NCBI RefSeq assembly: GCF_017562075.2 | Contig: NC_054082.1 | Location: 45,343,832-45,407,831 of the forward strand | DNA from: Anopheles merus | Lineage: Eukaryota > Arthropoda > Insecta > Diptera > Culicidae | Length of the DNA: 64,000 bases | Direction: 5' to 3' | In this document: piece after piece, positions 1 through 13,834 of the stretch | Numbering within the stretch: position 1 is the stretch's first letter | Layout: each line of letters starts with the position of its first letter | Notes under the pieces: model-generated | The model's database searches: none | Seen by the model: only the letters and a program-made list of their open reading frames with translations | What the model was told of the DNA's origin: nothing | Translations under genes and position numbers: made by a program

Positions 1-3000
1 TACATTGTTTGGGTGTCCCCGCGTGGACAGCGAGTGCAAATGGTGTCCCTCTCGGGTGATGGAAAATTCCGGCAAACATCTCAGGGGTAGTGACGTTGCA
101 GTTGTTATACGTTGCAGATATTTTCTCGAGCTTTTCACGAGTTTAACGTCTTGCTGGGGTCTTACAAGAGTCTTTCTCTCTTTCTCTCTACGTGGGAAAT
201 TTTTTTGCTCGAGTAAACAAGTTCTTTATACACATCTCAAATCGTAATACGCAAACACGTGAAGCAAGGCACAACGAGTGGTTCGCAACCGGAAGGAAGC
301 GAAGCGACCGACCGCTCAGCACCATTCATTTCGTAACAGGTGACACCAAGAGCATGCTCAAGGACAATGCGGCACCAAACCAAAACCGTTGCACTCAGAA
401 CTCGCACTTAGGGTGATTAGTCATATCGTAGCGTCAAAGCGTACACATTGCACACACTTGAGAAACGAAACGACTCACACACACACACTCTCTTCATTGA
501 CTCACTTTGATCAGCACACTTGCCGGCAGCACATTTTTGGCGACGGAAAACTTCTCGTCTCTCAATATTATGACTAACTTATTTTCCACCGCGGGCGGGT
601 TTGTAGACCCGACCGGAAGACGCGTGCGTTTGGTAGGAGTGTATACCAACCTCCCCGGCACAGTAATCGAACACTCTCGAAACCGTTCTACTGCGTTCGC
701 GTTCTGCTCCGCACGTTGTCGTGGTGAGTTATTTTCTCGCTCTTCTTTCTCCTGTACGGGTTCGGGCTTTTATTTTCTTTAGGGACCGTTAGTCCCCGGC
801 ACACGAACACGTAGCCGCAGTTATGACGCGTTTGGGTCGGTAGGAAAAATTCGACTGCCGCGAGCCGCTTACCGGAAGCCTGGGCGACCGCACGCGACAG
901 CGCAACGATCTTCAACGATGCCGATTACCGATCGTCGTGACCGTTTCGGCTGACTGTCTAGTGTAGTAGTTGTACCGGTTTTTGGCAGTGTGTTGGTGAC
1001 GTGTGGCAAAATAGCATATTCAGCGAGTAACACCACCACAACACGATGCACATGGCGCAACAACAAAACCGCCCAAACCGTCAGCACCATCATCAGCATG
1101 CGCCTACTGCGTGTATCGCAAACATCGCGTCGAAGAAGTGGCCAACGACGATGATGGCGACGGCGGCGACGACGATCGATGATATAAATTTAGAACCATC
1201 AGCGTGCGGTTGTTGGTGGTGGTATTTCTTGTTCCTGCTTGCTTATTTTGTTTCGGCGATGTTTTCTTTTGTCCCGCGAGCGCGAGTAAAACTTCTCACC
1301 GTGTGCGAGAAGTCGTTTGGAGAAATATTCGCGCTTCACATAATGATGAAAATACTCCCACGTGCGCTATAAATGCAGTAAAAGTTGTAAATTCTGCTTC
1401 ATATGGTCTCCAAAGTCCAAACACAACCACAAGTTTCCATTACTTTCATGCCGTAACGTATAAAATGAGGTCAGTTTTGACGATTACCGTACAATCATTA
1501 AAATGCCTGTTGCATGTTATGGTCCAGTTTCGCCTTTTGTTGCTAATATTGTCACGATTTCGAGGTAGAAATTGTAGCATCCATACCAACAAACGCCAAA
1601 CATAAATCAAACTTCAACTTACAACTCCCAAGGACACATTTGGAGCACAATTGGTCAGTGCACGAACCATACGCAAAACCCATCCGGTAGCTTTATGGCA
1701 TCAATTGAAGCGAACAATCAAGATCGCTTTTGAACTCTTCTCACGGTACGAACACCGGATTAGAAGCCGGCTTGGATCACCAGGCTGACAGCGCAGTCAT
1801 CCCGCCGAGACCGTTGTTCGTCAGATTGATTGCAGCGTACGCGAACCGTTCCCCGGCGAAGGCTCTCCTGACAAAAGTTCTAGTCACGCAGAGGCGAATT
1901 AACAACCACCAGCGCTCGAGCCGTCTGGCGGTAGGCTTCATCGTAGCTTCACGATATCACAAATCACGCGTATGGTGAAACCACTTCAATCGAAAGCTCT
2001 ACTCCTCTATCTCTCTTTGTCTTGTTGGAGTTGGGGACCGAACAGGCCGCTTGAGGACGACGTCGCGCCCAACACGAACGGTGGGGCTGCTGAAATTGAC
2101 TACGCAAAAAAAAAACAGCCGCTCGCGTAGTCACGCAAAGCAAAGCTGGATTTCGTGCCGATTGGCATTTTTTGGTGATTTCCCGAGGAGTGGGTCCGAG
2201 GAGAGCGTTTTGCCAATCGCTGTATACACCATTTCTTTGTCGTCGGTAAGGTAAACAGACAGTCGCACGCACCTCCTCTCTATCGCACTCGTTCGAGGGT
2301 TGTGACCATTGCCTAAACGGTAGATCATTATTCATTATCACCGTGACGATAAAGCTCGGACGGATAAACATTGGCTACTTTGTTGACTTTGTTCGCTAAG
2401 AAGACGCATTTTGGCTCTCGATTAAATAGAAGAAAAGTAACCCGGTCACCCATCTTCTTGCGTGTGCTTTTGGGTTGCCGGTCCGCACGCCCTCTACCGG
2501 ACGCTAGCATAACGCAATATCAGCAATATGGCGTTAATAAGCAGCATTTGCCGTGACTATCATGATCAAAAATTGCACAGATTTAGGCACGGCAAGCAGC
2601 CCAATGCTCGAAATGGGTTTATCGCGAAGGACAGTGATGCTAACGTGGAGTGAATTGTTAACACGAACCAGTTTATGCTGGAAGCTGCCATATCTCGTGC
2701 GCTAAATTAACCACCACCTTCGCTTCCTATGTCTGTTCCTGCTTGATAAAGCTATTTAGAGAGGGCGGAAACATGATCTCACACCAAGAACACAGCTATT
2801 GTGGAGCTTTGACTGTATGTGAGTGTTTGTGTGTGTGCGAACGAACAAACGCGCTTGTCCGGCATTCGAACGAGTTCGGATGGATAAGCTTTCCCGTAAT
2901 GAGATAATTAACATACGAATCGTGCCGTAATGAACGTTGGTCCCAACAAGTCCCAGGAATGTTACTGTGCGATGTATCATTAGCACCTGCACGCGTTAAG

Positions 3001-3337
3001 CATTGCATTCGGAGCGGAACGCCGGCGTCGTTGGATATTGATGGCGGTTGAAGAAGAAAGCACGTGTATATCGCTTCACCGGACTGCACACAATAAAGCC
3101 CTGAATGTCTCGCCGTACTTAACTAACTGCCCTCCTCATCGGGCTTTTTCGGAACGACTTCAGGGGGGAGTTGTTTAGGGTGGTTTTGTCCATTAAAACT
3201 GGGAATTTGTGTGCGTGTCTTTGCGTAGATAAGTTTGACACTAGCCGCCTGTTTCGGGAAATACACACACAGTGCGTGTTTCGTGCCTGGCCAGCTGTGC
3301 AACAAGCCGTACCTGACCTTCCTGCTTACTGTCAGTG
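1..3337. other. Non-coding left flank, no supportable gene
   Basis: Only short ORFs occur here. Most overlap in several frames, lack credible splice partners, or start at non-ATG codons (for example the hydrophobic frame from 1204 opens with GTG). A small stretch at 723-783 has intron-like ends but sits in no reading frame I can extend. A plus-strand AATAAA lies near 3092, with no gene assigned to it. The stretch probably holds intergenic and UTR DNA downstream of the minus-strand gene ending at 3338. Confidence 0.5.
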
Positions 3338-6167
3338 TCAAGGATTAGGGTGCGTTAGCTGTGGCTGGTAGTAGTTTTTTCCCACAGGTATGACCTATCG
3401 CGCGGTTCAAATACTTCAATGACGAGAAAGTTTGCATTCCAAGTTCCATTGTCTTTAACAAAAAACTAACGCTACCTACCTGTTCGTACTTTTCACACTC
3501 GTAAAAGTGTATGTGCAGCAGTGGATCGTGCGGGTTCTTCAGCAGATACACCAGCCCAAACTCGGGTCCAAAGATTTCCGCCACGTTGTCATTGCCGATC
3601 GTAATTGGCTGTGGCCGGGTGCTCGTCGCTTTCGGCATCAGAAAGTCAGCATTCTTTTTACCCTTTTCCTGCTTCACTATCACCCTATGGGGGGAGCAGA
3701 AAGGCAAATGAAGAAGGCGGATTAGTTGGTACTGCTGCCCACTGTATCTCTGGACGGATCGGTTTGCTCACCTGCAGTAGCCGAGAATGTATCGTAGCTT
3801 GTGCTCGAACTGTAGCTCAAAGTCCGTGTTGTACGCTGCCAGCACACCGTCCTCGACACCGACCGATAGCTGTGGAAATGGAAAGTTGAGAAAAGCAGAG
3901 AGTAGAAATTATTGGTTAGAAACACTCAGCCACACAGCACGGCACGGAATCAAAATCAACAGCACCAGTGACTACAGCATTGGTTTGCCGGTCGGGCAGC
4001 CAGGCAATGATAAATCACGATAAACCTCCCAAAGGACAATCTAGCCGTCTGCATCACCGGAAACGAGCAACCATGTTCCCGGGAAAGCGATTCGATTGAT
4101 CGCCTGGTTAGAGTAGGATTCATGGCAGTAAGGGAAGGGTGTGTCAGTAGTTTAGAGGTGTATTGTGTGTATGAGTGTAGATTGCCTTTGCTAAGCATGC
4201 GTGGATGGTGTATCCACTTAGAGCAGTTCGGCATAGTGCACGATGGTGTTAATTATTTGTGAAGTGCTTTAGACACTTCAAAGTTATTTGTGATTTGTTT
4301 TTGGAAATAGTTAAAGGGCAATAAGTTTTGGTTATACCAAAGTCCGTATACAGATGTTCTCAAGAAAAAAGTGCACATAATATTATGAATATTTCACATT
4401 TATATCCCTTTCATGCCAGGGTCTTTTTGAGATTTTCCAAGAATGCGTATAATAAACCTTCTGCTTGGAAATAACTTCCACCGGATGCGAGTCCTTGCGT
4501 ACCTCCCATAAATGATACGAGCTATGCCTCAATTTGTTGAACATATGTCTTCAGCACTGGTGACATCTGGTACAATAAGCTTCATCAAAATCCTTGCCGA
4601 CTTTAAGCCATATAAGCATGTGCACCGTCTGCCCTAGGACACGGGTTCTTAGCGAGTAGTATATGGTCGATAAAGTTTTATGCTCGGCTTCGCTTTTGCC
4701 CGCCCAGCCCCAGCAGGTTGAAAAGTTTAATTTAAAGTGTCTTTTGTAAAAAGCTGTACTCTTTCAATCCCTGTTCAAGCTTCCTTTTCTCTCCGAGGGC
4801 CAATCGTCCCGATGAAGGGCGCATAAACGGCAGCTTGTCGAGACTAATCCGACGGAAAAGTTTATGGATACGACCAACGATAAAGTGTATGTTGCGCAGT
4901 TAAGCTGCCAAAGGTTAGGAATAACTTGTACCCAGCCGAAGCCTTTTTAAGGGTGTTTCTTTTTTCTACTTCCCGTCGGAGGGTCTTCAAAAACGGTTGA
5001 AACCATCCCGCTCAGTAACACCGACTGATCGGGTAACGGAATGGTGGCGTTTGGGACCTGCCAGCGGGATATCACTTAATGTGAGCCGACAGTAATGCGA
5101 CCGGTTAGCCCGGTTACTACTACTAACCGGTCGATAACGAAGACATTTGTAGTGAGAAAAATGTGGCTTGCTTTCACCATTTCGGAAGCTCGTGCTCGGG
5201 CTCTTCTTCGCAGGCCGGATCGTTACGCCAGTACCAGTCGCTAACCAGCTTACTTAGAGGTGGTCAGATACACAGCCGGTTGAAGAAGCGACATCCGGAC
5301 ACGGTCCAATTTAACGACACCAACGCACAAACCCCTACCCACCATTGGCGCTAATTGGAAACGTTGGAAGCGTTCTTTGCCATCGACCGAACGAACCCCC
5401 TGCTGCCGTCGAAAGGGATGATGGGCCAAGGAACTGCTCTTTCGGGAACGGCTCCCACTGCACTCGGGAAATGCCTTTGGCATAAAATCCAATCCCGCCA
5501 ACGGTTCATCCGGTTCTTTTGACTCTTCTTTTGCACCAGGCCTATGGGTTTGCAATGGATTGGGCCGGTCCCATTCTGTGGAGCTACTCCCCGGAGGACA
5601 ATAAATCTACTCACTTCAAAAGCATCGGCTTGAAAGCTGAACGAGCTGTGTAGTGTACGAATGAAACGCAAGGAGCGCGTACGGGTAATAGAACAGAAGA
5701 TTTTGTGGCATAGTGAGGCATATGCTTTGTAAAGTTTTCTATCTGAAAGGCAAAAAAGAATCACCATAAATAGCTTTTTCTCTTGCTTCTAAGGATGTAC
5801 AGCACACATTTCTGAGAGAAACAGTGTTAGGCAACGTTGAGATATGGAGAAACAAGAACTATATTGAAGTAGTGAAAAAAGTTGAACTAGAATGGGAAAG
5901 AATTCTTCAGAAACAACTTTCATTTGTCGTTGGGTGAAATATTCTTCACTTACAAGTTTATTGAAGCGTTAAGCCTTTTAAAGTTTTCTTCGAAGCCTCC
6001 CAAATATCTTTAAAAGTTCCTCTGCCTTTAACGAAGAATTAACGCAACCTACCAAATTTCAAATACAAATAGAAATTTCAAGTCCCAGTGTCCAGCATGC
6101 TAGGCAGCGAGGAACTTAAAACAAATTAACTGCTTAATTTAGTTTCCATTTATGCATTTTATCCCCG

Positions 6168-6234
<67 letters not shown>

Positions 6235-9200
6235 ATTGCGACAGCATGACGATTCTATCAAAAACCCTGCAAAACACCCATACACACACCCACTAACGAA
6301 ACCACTTTCATTTCGCTTTATTACAATTTTAATAGCATTTGGGCGTAAATGTGGACCCCATCCCTTTTTCCTGTCAGTAATTAATTTTGTGCCGTGATGT
6401 GACAGAAGGCAATACCGAGCGACACTCTACCAGCAGCCTCAGTCCAAATTTAGTTCCAAACATCCATCCAATGGCTAGGATAGTGAAAATTTTACCGACA
6501 GGAAGATGCAATTTTCGCGTACGTGCACATACTTGGCACGATGTACTCGTGACGATGATATCCTTTTTGGGTAGTGTACGCTTTGTAGTCTTCGCTACAG
6601 TACAGCTACCGTTGGCTGTCTTGCAGCATTTCCCCGTGATGTCAATCGTTTGGCCAAACCATCCGTCAGGCAGTGGGAAAGCTCGCATAGTCTGTGCATA
6701 GTCTAATAAAGGTTAGTGTGCTTCGTTAGGCAAGAAAAGATGCCTTTGCACCATGTTTTGCCGGCATTGGGAGATGAAAAAGGGGTCATTATCATCGTCA
6801 AACTGCATTACACTTTGTGTGCTTGGGCCTCGCAAGACGTGCTCGGGAAGCGAATGAGACTCTGATTACGAGGAGTTCGGTATGTCCGCTGGTGGCTGGT
6901 GGCGACGGTGCTGGCATTATTATGGGGACGATTTAAACTCGCGCCATTAAATTTAATCTCGAACATAATTTGATGAATGTACTTTAAGATAGTACACGGA
7001 AAAAAGAATGATGCAGAACACCTTCGCCAGCAATGAAGCATCTTTGAAGAACCATCGCACCATACAACTCTTTCAAGCGGAAGCATGTTGTGCGAAACAT
7101 CCAGGGGCCGTAACTACAGCTGAAGTTTACCCGCCCGACAACAACGTGATGGAATAATTTGAGTTTGTTCCAAAATGGGGGGTTTAATGAATGCAAATTT
7201 TATTTACCGAATTTATAATTATTTTCACGTGATTTTTAAGTCACACCATCAAGGCTGAACCGTGGATCGTAAACATTACTTTGGTAAAACCGGGCGGGTG
7301 GAGATGTTTAGCTTTAATGTTAAATATTTATGGCGTCGGGATGGTACGCCTTTCGGGCAACGCCGTTTCGTGAGATCACTATAATGTATTTTCTGAGATT
7401 TTTTTCTTTTTTGTTTTTCGGCGAGTCTTGTCTTGAAGAAGCGCTAGATAAGGTGTTAAATATCATCGTTAAATCTAAACTTAGTTTAAATCGAATATCT
7501 TTTACGATTTTACGATTACCCGGAGTTGTGGAAATCGTTTTATTTTCGTGCTGGCGTTTGTCGTAAAATGCTCTTCCCGTTAGCACAAACCAAACATATC
7601 TCACACTCAAATAGCGTAGCTGCTGCTGAATTGAAATGTCAAATTATTCCCACATTACAGATAAAAACTGGCACAGGAAAATATATCGTAATCGTCAACT
7701 CAGGCATCAGCACTCGACCATGGCTAAGGGAAACTCACAAAAAAACCCTCTCGGTTTCCCCGAGTGATTCGGATAAATTTGCCCACGATCGTACCATACA
7801 ACTGCAATGGTTACAGCGGCGGGGACAAAAGGAGAAGACCATTGGATTTGGCGGGTCGTGTTTGACTTGTTAATAATTGATGAGAACGTAATCTCGTTAG
7901 GCGGATGAATGGGTTTATGGACAGGGACGCCACCAGCTTCGTCTCGCATAACATAACTCCCTTTCTAACAGAAACAATCCCTCGCATGTGTGTGTGTGTG
8001 TGGGAGTGTAGACAAAAATGCTGGGCGCACAGTTTGCCCTCACATTCCCTCTCCTCTCTAGCATAAAGTGAAGCGTGCGAGCGCTGGCAGCAAACCCGTC
8101 AAACAATTCAATCGCGAAATGCGTACCATGTTGCGAACGCATTTCCGATGGAAAATCGATATTTTCCACAAGTTCCGGACGGGACTGGAGAGTGCCGTAC
8201 GAGTGGCCGGTGTACGTATGCGTGTGTGTGTGTTCCTCTGTGTTGTTGTTGCTAGTTGGCGTAACGAAAAAGGATAGGACCGACCGGTCGAAGTTTGCGC
8301 CTGATAGTTCGCGCTACGCGGGAACGATTCGGTGTAATGTAGAGCCACGGGCAGTGATGGACAAGGATGTGTTCAGCTGTTGACGGTTGGCTGAGCTTTG
8401 GGGCTGGGATTTTAATTTTTTGTTGCGTTGTGAGGTGCCTGACTGTTCAAAGCCATACCCAAGGTTTGGTGTTCTGATTTTCGTGTACGTCCAAAGCGAA
8501 TGTTTGATTTCATTTTACCATCTCCCTATGGAGATCCACACAAACTGGACACACGAGTGAGTGTGTAGAATTGTCAAAAATCAGCACCCCCTTTATGCGG
8601 GGCAGTAAAAAACGTCCCTGCTGGCATGGCAATGCTATGAAGGTTTGCGTTTTAAAATGCGGGACAAATGGACACAAGAGGTGCAGAGATTTTCAGCACA
8701 CATCGGCGTGTGTGTGCATGTGTTTAGTAGATCACCGTGCTGCGGGCATCGGGTCGGTGTCCAACTACCGTGGGACAATTAATTGCGGCACACTTACCGT
8801 TACATAACTTTCGTGGTTTCTGATGTCGGCGATGGACCACGGCAGCATGGCGGCGGAAAAGCGGGGATCGACCGAGGCAGATCCACGCCATGTAAGCGTC
8901 GTCAGGCGAGTCTTCATCGTCGCGTTCCGGTCCAGCTTTACTGTGGGGCCGTCGCTGTTGCCGTGCTAGCGCTGTTTCCGTAGGGCTGGCGGGTGGTTTA
9001 GTGGCACACACTGCACCACACAGACTCGCTTTGTGTGTTTGTTAACCCACAGAGTGGGGCAGAGAGACAGACAGAGAGAGCGAAACAAAGCGTGGCAAAG
9101 GGAAATCGAGTAAGAGAGAGCGAGAGTGCAAGGGAGCTGGGCTCAAACTTTTACCACAATGTTACATTCACAGCTGGTAGCTGCACCGTAGCACAAAACT

Positions 9201-12200
9201 AAGCGAGATCTCGGCTCCACTCTGCGGATGTACTGAGCGTATAAATGCAATGTACGTGATGATAATGCAAACGAAAAACTCGCCTCTTGCCTCTCTAAGT
9301 GCTTTCACACGCTTGCGCCCGACTTTAAATGGCGCTGTAAAATGCTTTTCATGTGCCTTCACTCACTTCGCATAGCACGTGCACAACATACGATGGGTGG
9401 AAGTCGCCAATCCTTCACTTTACCGCACTATTTCACACAAACACACACACACATACACACTCACACACGGACACACAGACGATACACTGCAATAATACAT
9501 TAATACATTAAACTCTGTTACACGATTAGGCGTAAATCACGCCTGTAGTGGTACGCGTTGGCACCACCGTCGTTTGGTTTTGTGTCCTTTGCTCCCAAAA
9601 ATTGAACTTGTGCGCTGTGCGCCTGAATGTAGGCAACACCGCAGCAACCCTTTTCGGCAAATTAAAATTCAAAACAATCACCTGCCCGTTTGTCTGCGCA
9701 GCACGTTAACGACCACAGTGGGCGTCATAAACATTACAACGGCTTGTGCAGGGGCGCAGCTATCGCGAAAGCAATGGCATCTCGCTGCTTTATTATTGTA
9801 TGCGAGCATATAATAGATAATAGAGCAAAGAGCTGTTTATCGCCAGATTTTGCTTTTTAATAATAAAAAGTAATTTTCATTCTTGCACCACTGTTGACAT
9901 GGAAATGCTTTGCACACGGTGCAAAGAAACTGTGACGTACGGGAGTTTTCTTTTCTTTCACCTTCACAAACCCTCCCGAGGCACGCGAATCGATCAAAGT
10001 GCAAACTAAAAGGGGCTGCAGTTCGGCCCTGTTCGCAAATGGCTCCGGGCGGAGGGTAAGCGCGATTCACAGCGCGCGATGGCAAAACCTTCCCCCGTGT
10101 TAGCTACTCGCAATGGCTGCAGCTTAAAGGGGAAATGGGAAAACTGGCGTCCCCAGCCACCCTTGAAAAAGCAAATCTTACATCCAGCCAGCCCCGCCGT
10201 AACACGTAACGCAGCCTAAGATGTGTGCCGTGCGCTGGGCCCCGAGACCAGACGACACACACCGTGGAAGGGGCTGAAGCGAGAAGCTGAGAAGTTTGGC
10301 AGCACAAGGGTAGAGAAAAAATCAATCCCTCTCTCTGGCTGGCCCGCACCGTAGAGTAGGGTTGGTGTATGCTCGAATGATTTTTTTTTGCCTTTTTCGG
10401 GACTGCTTCTTCATTCGTAATAATGCGCACACGGAGAAGGTACACTGCACACACTCACACACACACACACTCACATCACACACCCATACCTATGCTGCAC
10501 GCTCTTCAACCACCAGGGAGCATTGAAACATTGGTGCGATTTTCTTTCACTTCATTTTCACGCTTTCCCCGCGACGGTAAATGATGCACACTTTTGCGAA
10601 TTCTTCGGCAGCTCCTTCCCGTCTTTGTGTGAAAATTTCACTGCACTGCACTGGGCGGCATGAAGGCAGTATCCACCCCTTTCCGCCTCCCCTTAGCTTA
10701 CCACTTTCTTGCACTTCTTTTTTTTTTCTCCGCAAACACGGTCTTGCCGTTTCGGAAAGATTTTCTGCGACCGCTGTTGACGCCTCGCGGGTTGTGTGTG
10801 TTCTTCTGCCCGTTCGGTGAGCAAAACAAAACCGAGCCTATCGGTTTTTATGCTCGGGCCTTATGCTGCTATGCTGCGATGTTCGTCCGTTTGTAGCCGA
10901 TGGTTGAACACTCGACTGGGCGCAGTGAGACCGTCGTCATGGTGGGCGTGCTGTAATTTTTTATGTTTTCCAACATACAACCGACTGCAGGAAGGTTTTA
11001 TTTAATTATTTAAGGATGAATTAATTTTTTTTATATTCGTCATGATTTATTTATGTACAATTGGGTATAAATTGATTCTTTTGCTTGCATATGTTCGAGA
11101 TAAATATGAAACACCTTGTGGTACACCTGTAGCATAACAACATTGCAGCATAAAAGATTGTGCTTGATGTTTTTGCTGGTAGAGGGCGCTGTACTATAAT
11201 TTTGAATGTGACAGTTATTTATGCTGTATCTGTTCTGGTGGCCCTTGATTTATCATAATGTGCTCTAATTTAATATACAAAATAATTGTCTGCATTTACA
11301 TATGCAAAAGTATACAAGCTGCGTGCTAAAGACACATTCCAATAGCCTTGTTAAAAATACACTTTTCTATTCATCAAAACGTACATTTTCGTTCATCGTC
11401 ATGTTTGCTATCTCGCTCGGTTATCACCCCATTTGCGCACTATGGTTCAACTGGCCGTCACAATGCACTGTGTGGAGCAGCGAGTTGGACAAATTATCGA
11501 ACCTGAAGGCAAACGTCATACCGTACTGTCAATCGTGAGGGCATTCGATGCTCTCAGCTGCACAGTTCATTGTTGATTTTCCGTCGCGACGGTGGTGGGT
11601 GATGCTCCTGCATACAACGATAATTTTATTGCATTGGTAAACCAATATTCAAAACGATTCGTGCTCGCAGCGGGGAAGTCGAATTTAGATGAACAGAAGG
11701 ACATAAAGTGTTTCTTACTTGCAATAAGTGTGGGATTTTATATGTGTGAACAAAAAAGTAAACAATAACAACATTTGCCATGAGCTAGTTGCTGTGCAAT
11801 TGCGTGTGTATGTGTGTGTGGTGGCAGCTGAACGAAGATTCTTTTAGTGTTAGATGATCTAATTGCAATTCCCATCGTAGTGCGCAAATATTTGGCCTCC
11901 GCATTTACGGGATCTTCTTGAAGCATTTGCACTACCACAGACAACTCACATCCAGCGAACTGTGATGAAATTAGCGCCTGTTTACTACTTTTCCCGTGCG
12001 ATTGTAACATCAGGTGGCCTTCAATCTGTGAAAGGGTTTTTACTTTTTTGCATGCCGTACGTGCCCACAGTAGCAGCAGCAGGCATGTGTGTGCGCGCGC
12101 GACAGAGGCCCGACTGTGTCCGTGTTCTTTGGCGTGCGTGCCCCTGTGTGAGCCAGTGCGGTCGCACCGTTTTAGAGCTACCAGCGAAAAAGCGAACAGG

Positions 12201-12830
12201 CGAAAGCGAAACGTGCCCTCCTGCAGCGCAGCGAGTGCATATCGGAGATGCATGGCAGTCACCCCTATAGCACGGGTGACGGCATTCACGATGCGCACGC
12301 CAACACGCAAAACAACACAACAGCAACAAACTCCCTGTAAACAACTGAACCCGTGGGCGTGTGTAGGTGTGGTTGTTGTGTGTGTAAAGTGGTAGGATGT
12401 GTGAGTGCATACGTTGGTAGTGTGGGAAATAAAGTAGCAGCAGTACCAGCAACGGTTAAAAGTGCGCAAAACCATAGTATCTTATGGCCTACTCACGCGC
12501 GCCCCGTGCACTCCTTTACGGTTCATTCGCGGCCTAAATAATAGTAGAAATGTAACTAGTTCCAGCAGGGTATACACGTCTACCTCGGCTGACCGCAGTG
12601 GAAATGGGGGAAAATTGATACACATACAAAAAAGCAAACTTCCGTGTACTTGAAGCGCGAGAGTACACAATTGAAGTATCATCAGTGGTAGTTACCTTCT
12701 GTTACCTCCGTACCTTATCATCATCATCATCATCATCTTCAGCAGCAGCAACATCATTAGTCAGGCTAACAAAACAACACAAAAAAGCAACAACAGACGT
12801 ACCTACTTTGAAGCGTACATTCTTCACCAT
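3338..12830 (-). CDS. Unrecognised secreted protein, 8-exon model (~294 aa)
   Basis: I do not recognise the family. Minus-strand exons: 12830-12714, 8965-8798, 6691-6533, 5248-5178, 4103-4058, 3869-3772, 3684-3480 and 3358-3338. Every junction has GT/AG ends and the phases (0,0,0,2,0,2,0) join into one frame of 294 codons plus stop, which is the main support. Exon 1 encodes a basic start, a hydrophobic stretch (about residues 9-23) and an Asp run ending in Lys, so a signal peptide followed by an acidic segment. Exon 2 has an N-glycosylation motif (NAT) and could also supply a start at 8917. Exon 3 has a Cys cluster (KCCKTANGSC), exon 4 an aromatic DWYW motif, and exon 7 (68 residues) a strand-rich segment ending YECEKYEQ. 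The weakest parts are the 46-bp exon 4103-4058, the 7-codon last exon and the distant first exon. Start and end may change with transcript data. It is transcribed away from Klp98A. Confidence 0.42.
6172..6231. repeat. (CT)30 microsatellite
   Basis: An uninterrupted CT dinucleotide tract of 60 bases. It lies in the intron between the exons at 6691-6533 and 5248-5178 of the minus-strand gene. It is likely polymorphic in length. Confidence 0.97.
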
Positions 12831-13834
12831 TTTCCCCGTTGTTTTCCTTCCTTTGCAAGCTGCTCCATTACAAGTTAGGAAATCCATCAAGCACGGAGAA
12901 GAAGCAAGAAGTGTTAGGTTTTCGTCAGTGGCGAAAGGCACTTGAAAAGTGTCTGAATGGAGTGGGAGTTTTTTTTTTCAATTAGACAAGAATTTTCAGT
13001 ACATATGTGAGTGTGTTTTGTGGGGGATGGGGTGTACCAACGGGCGGCTGGTAAAAATGGTAGCCACTGTTGGTTTTTTTTTGTTGATTTGTCGAGTGTT
13101 TTAGTTTTTTTTTGTATTTTCTAGGCGTGTATCTAACGTGAATTTTCATTTCATTTTCCTGAGGGTTTTCTAGCTTTCTTCACGCTAGCGCTATTCTGTT
13201 TATAGCCTAATAACTGTGTCTGTGAACCGTTTTATGTATCTGTGTATGTGTGAGTGCGTGTTCTTAAATGTGCTTGTGTTTTATTCTCGTAAATGACGAA
13301 GTGTGGTGAAAAGTGAAAAAAAACAAATCGAAATTTTCCCAACCACACGCGTTGCTTGCGTATGTGGTCGCGGAAAAGTGTGGCGCTCCTGCTGCAACGC
13401 GGAAGTCAGCTGGTTGCTGCTGGTGCATACTAACAGAGGACCACCACCCCTCACACACACACACACACACACACCATGTGATGATACATTTCTTTGTTTT
13501 GTTTGGTGCTGTGCTGTTTAGTGATTATCATCGTAGAGCGCCATCTCGGGCAGTGGAAAGATGTCATTACACACATGCTGCAGCGTGCAACCACGGCAAC
13601 CGAAACCGTTCTGAAGAGTGTGTATGTGTGAGTGAGAGAGAGGGGTCGAGAGGAGTGTGTTGAAAAGGGAAGAAAGGTGCTGTGTGATTCCGGAACTGTT
13701 CGGAACTGCTTTGTTGTTACTGTCGAAACACACGCATGCAAGGCCGAGGACCGGCGCCAAAGGAACCTCCACCACGGATCCTCCCCTGCGCAGCATTGCT
13801 GTGAACGCTGTAAATCCATCGAAGGAAATAAACC
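12831..13834. promoter_or_regulatory. Head-to-head gap between the secreted-protein gene and Klp98A
   Basis: About 1 kb separates the proposed minus-strand start (12830) from the kinesin start (13835), so both promoters and 5' UTRs must lie here or nearby. It contains T runs, TG/CA dinucleotide tracts (CA tract at about 13452-13475) and no long ORF consistent with either gene. I see no clear TATA box at the expected place. Placement depends on the minus-strand first exon being right. If it is not, this is simply the Klp98A 5' region. Confidence 0.35.

Noticed and set aside
1046..1605. Two overlapping plus-strand ORFs, one with a hydrophobic Trp/Phe-rich stretch
   Set aside because: The longer one starts with GTG, neither has splice partners, and no family resemblance is visible.
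11738..12475. 245-codon minus-strand ORF
   Set aside because: Composition (His/Thr/Cys runs) comes from CA/TG tracts and other frames are also open. It would lie within the first intron of the minus-strand gene model. A short coding-like block near 11870-11960 was not enough.
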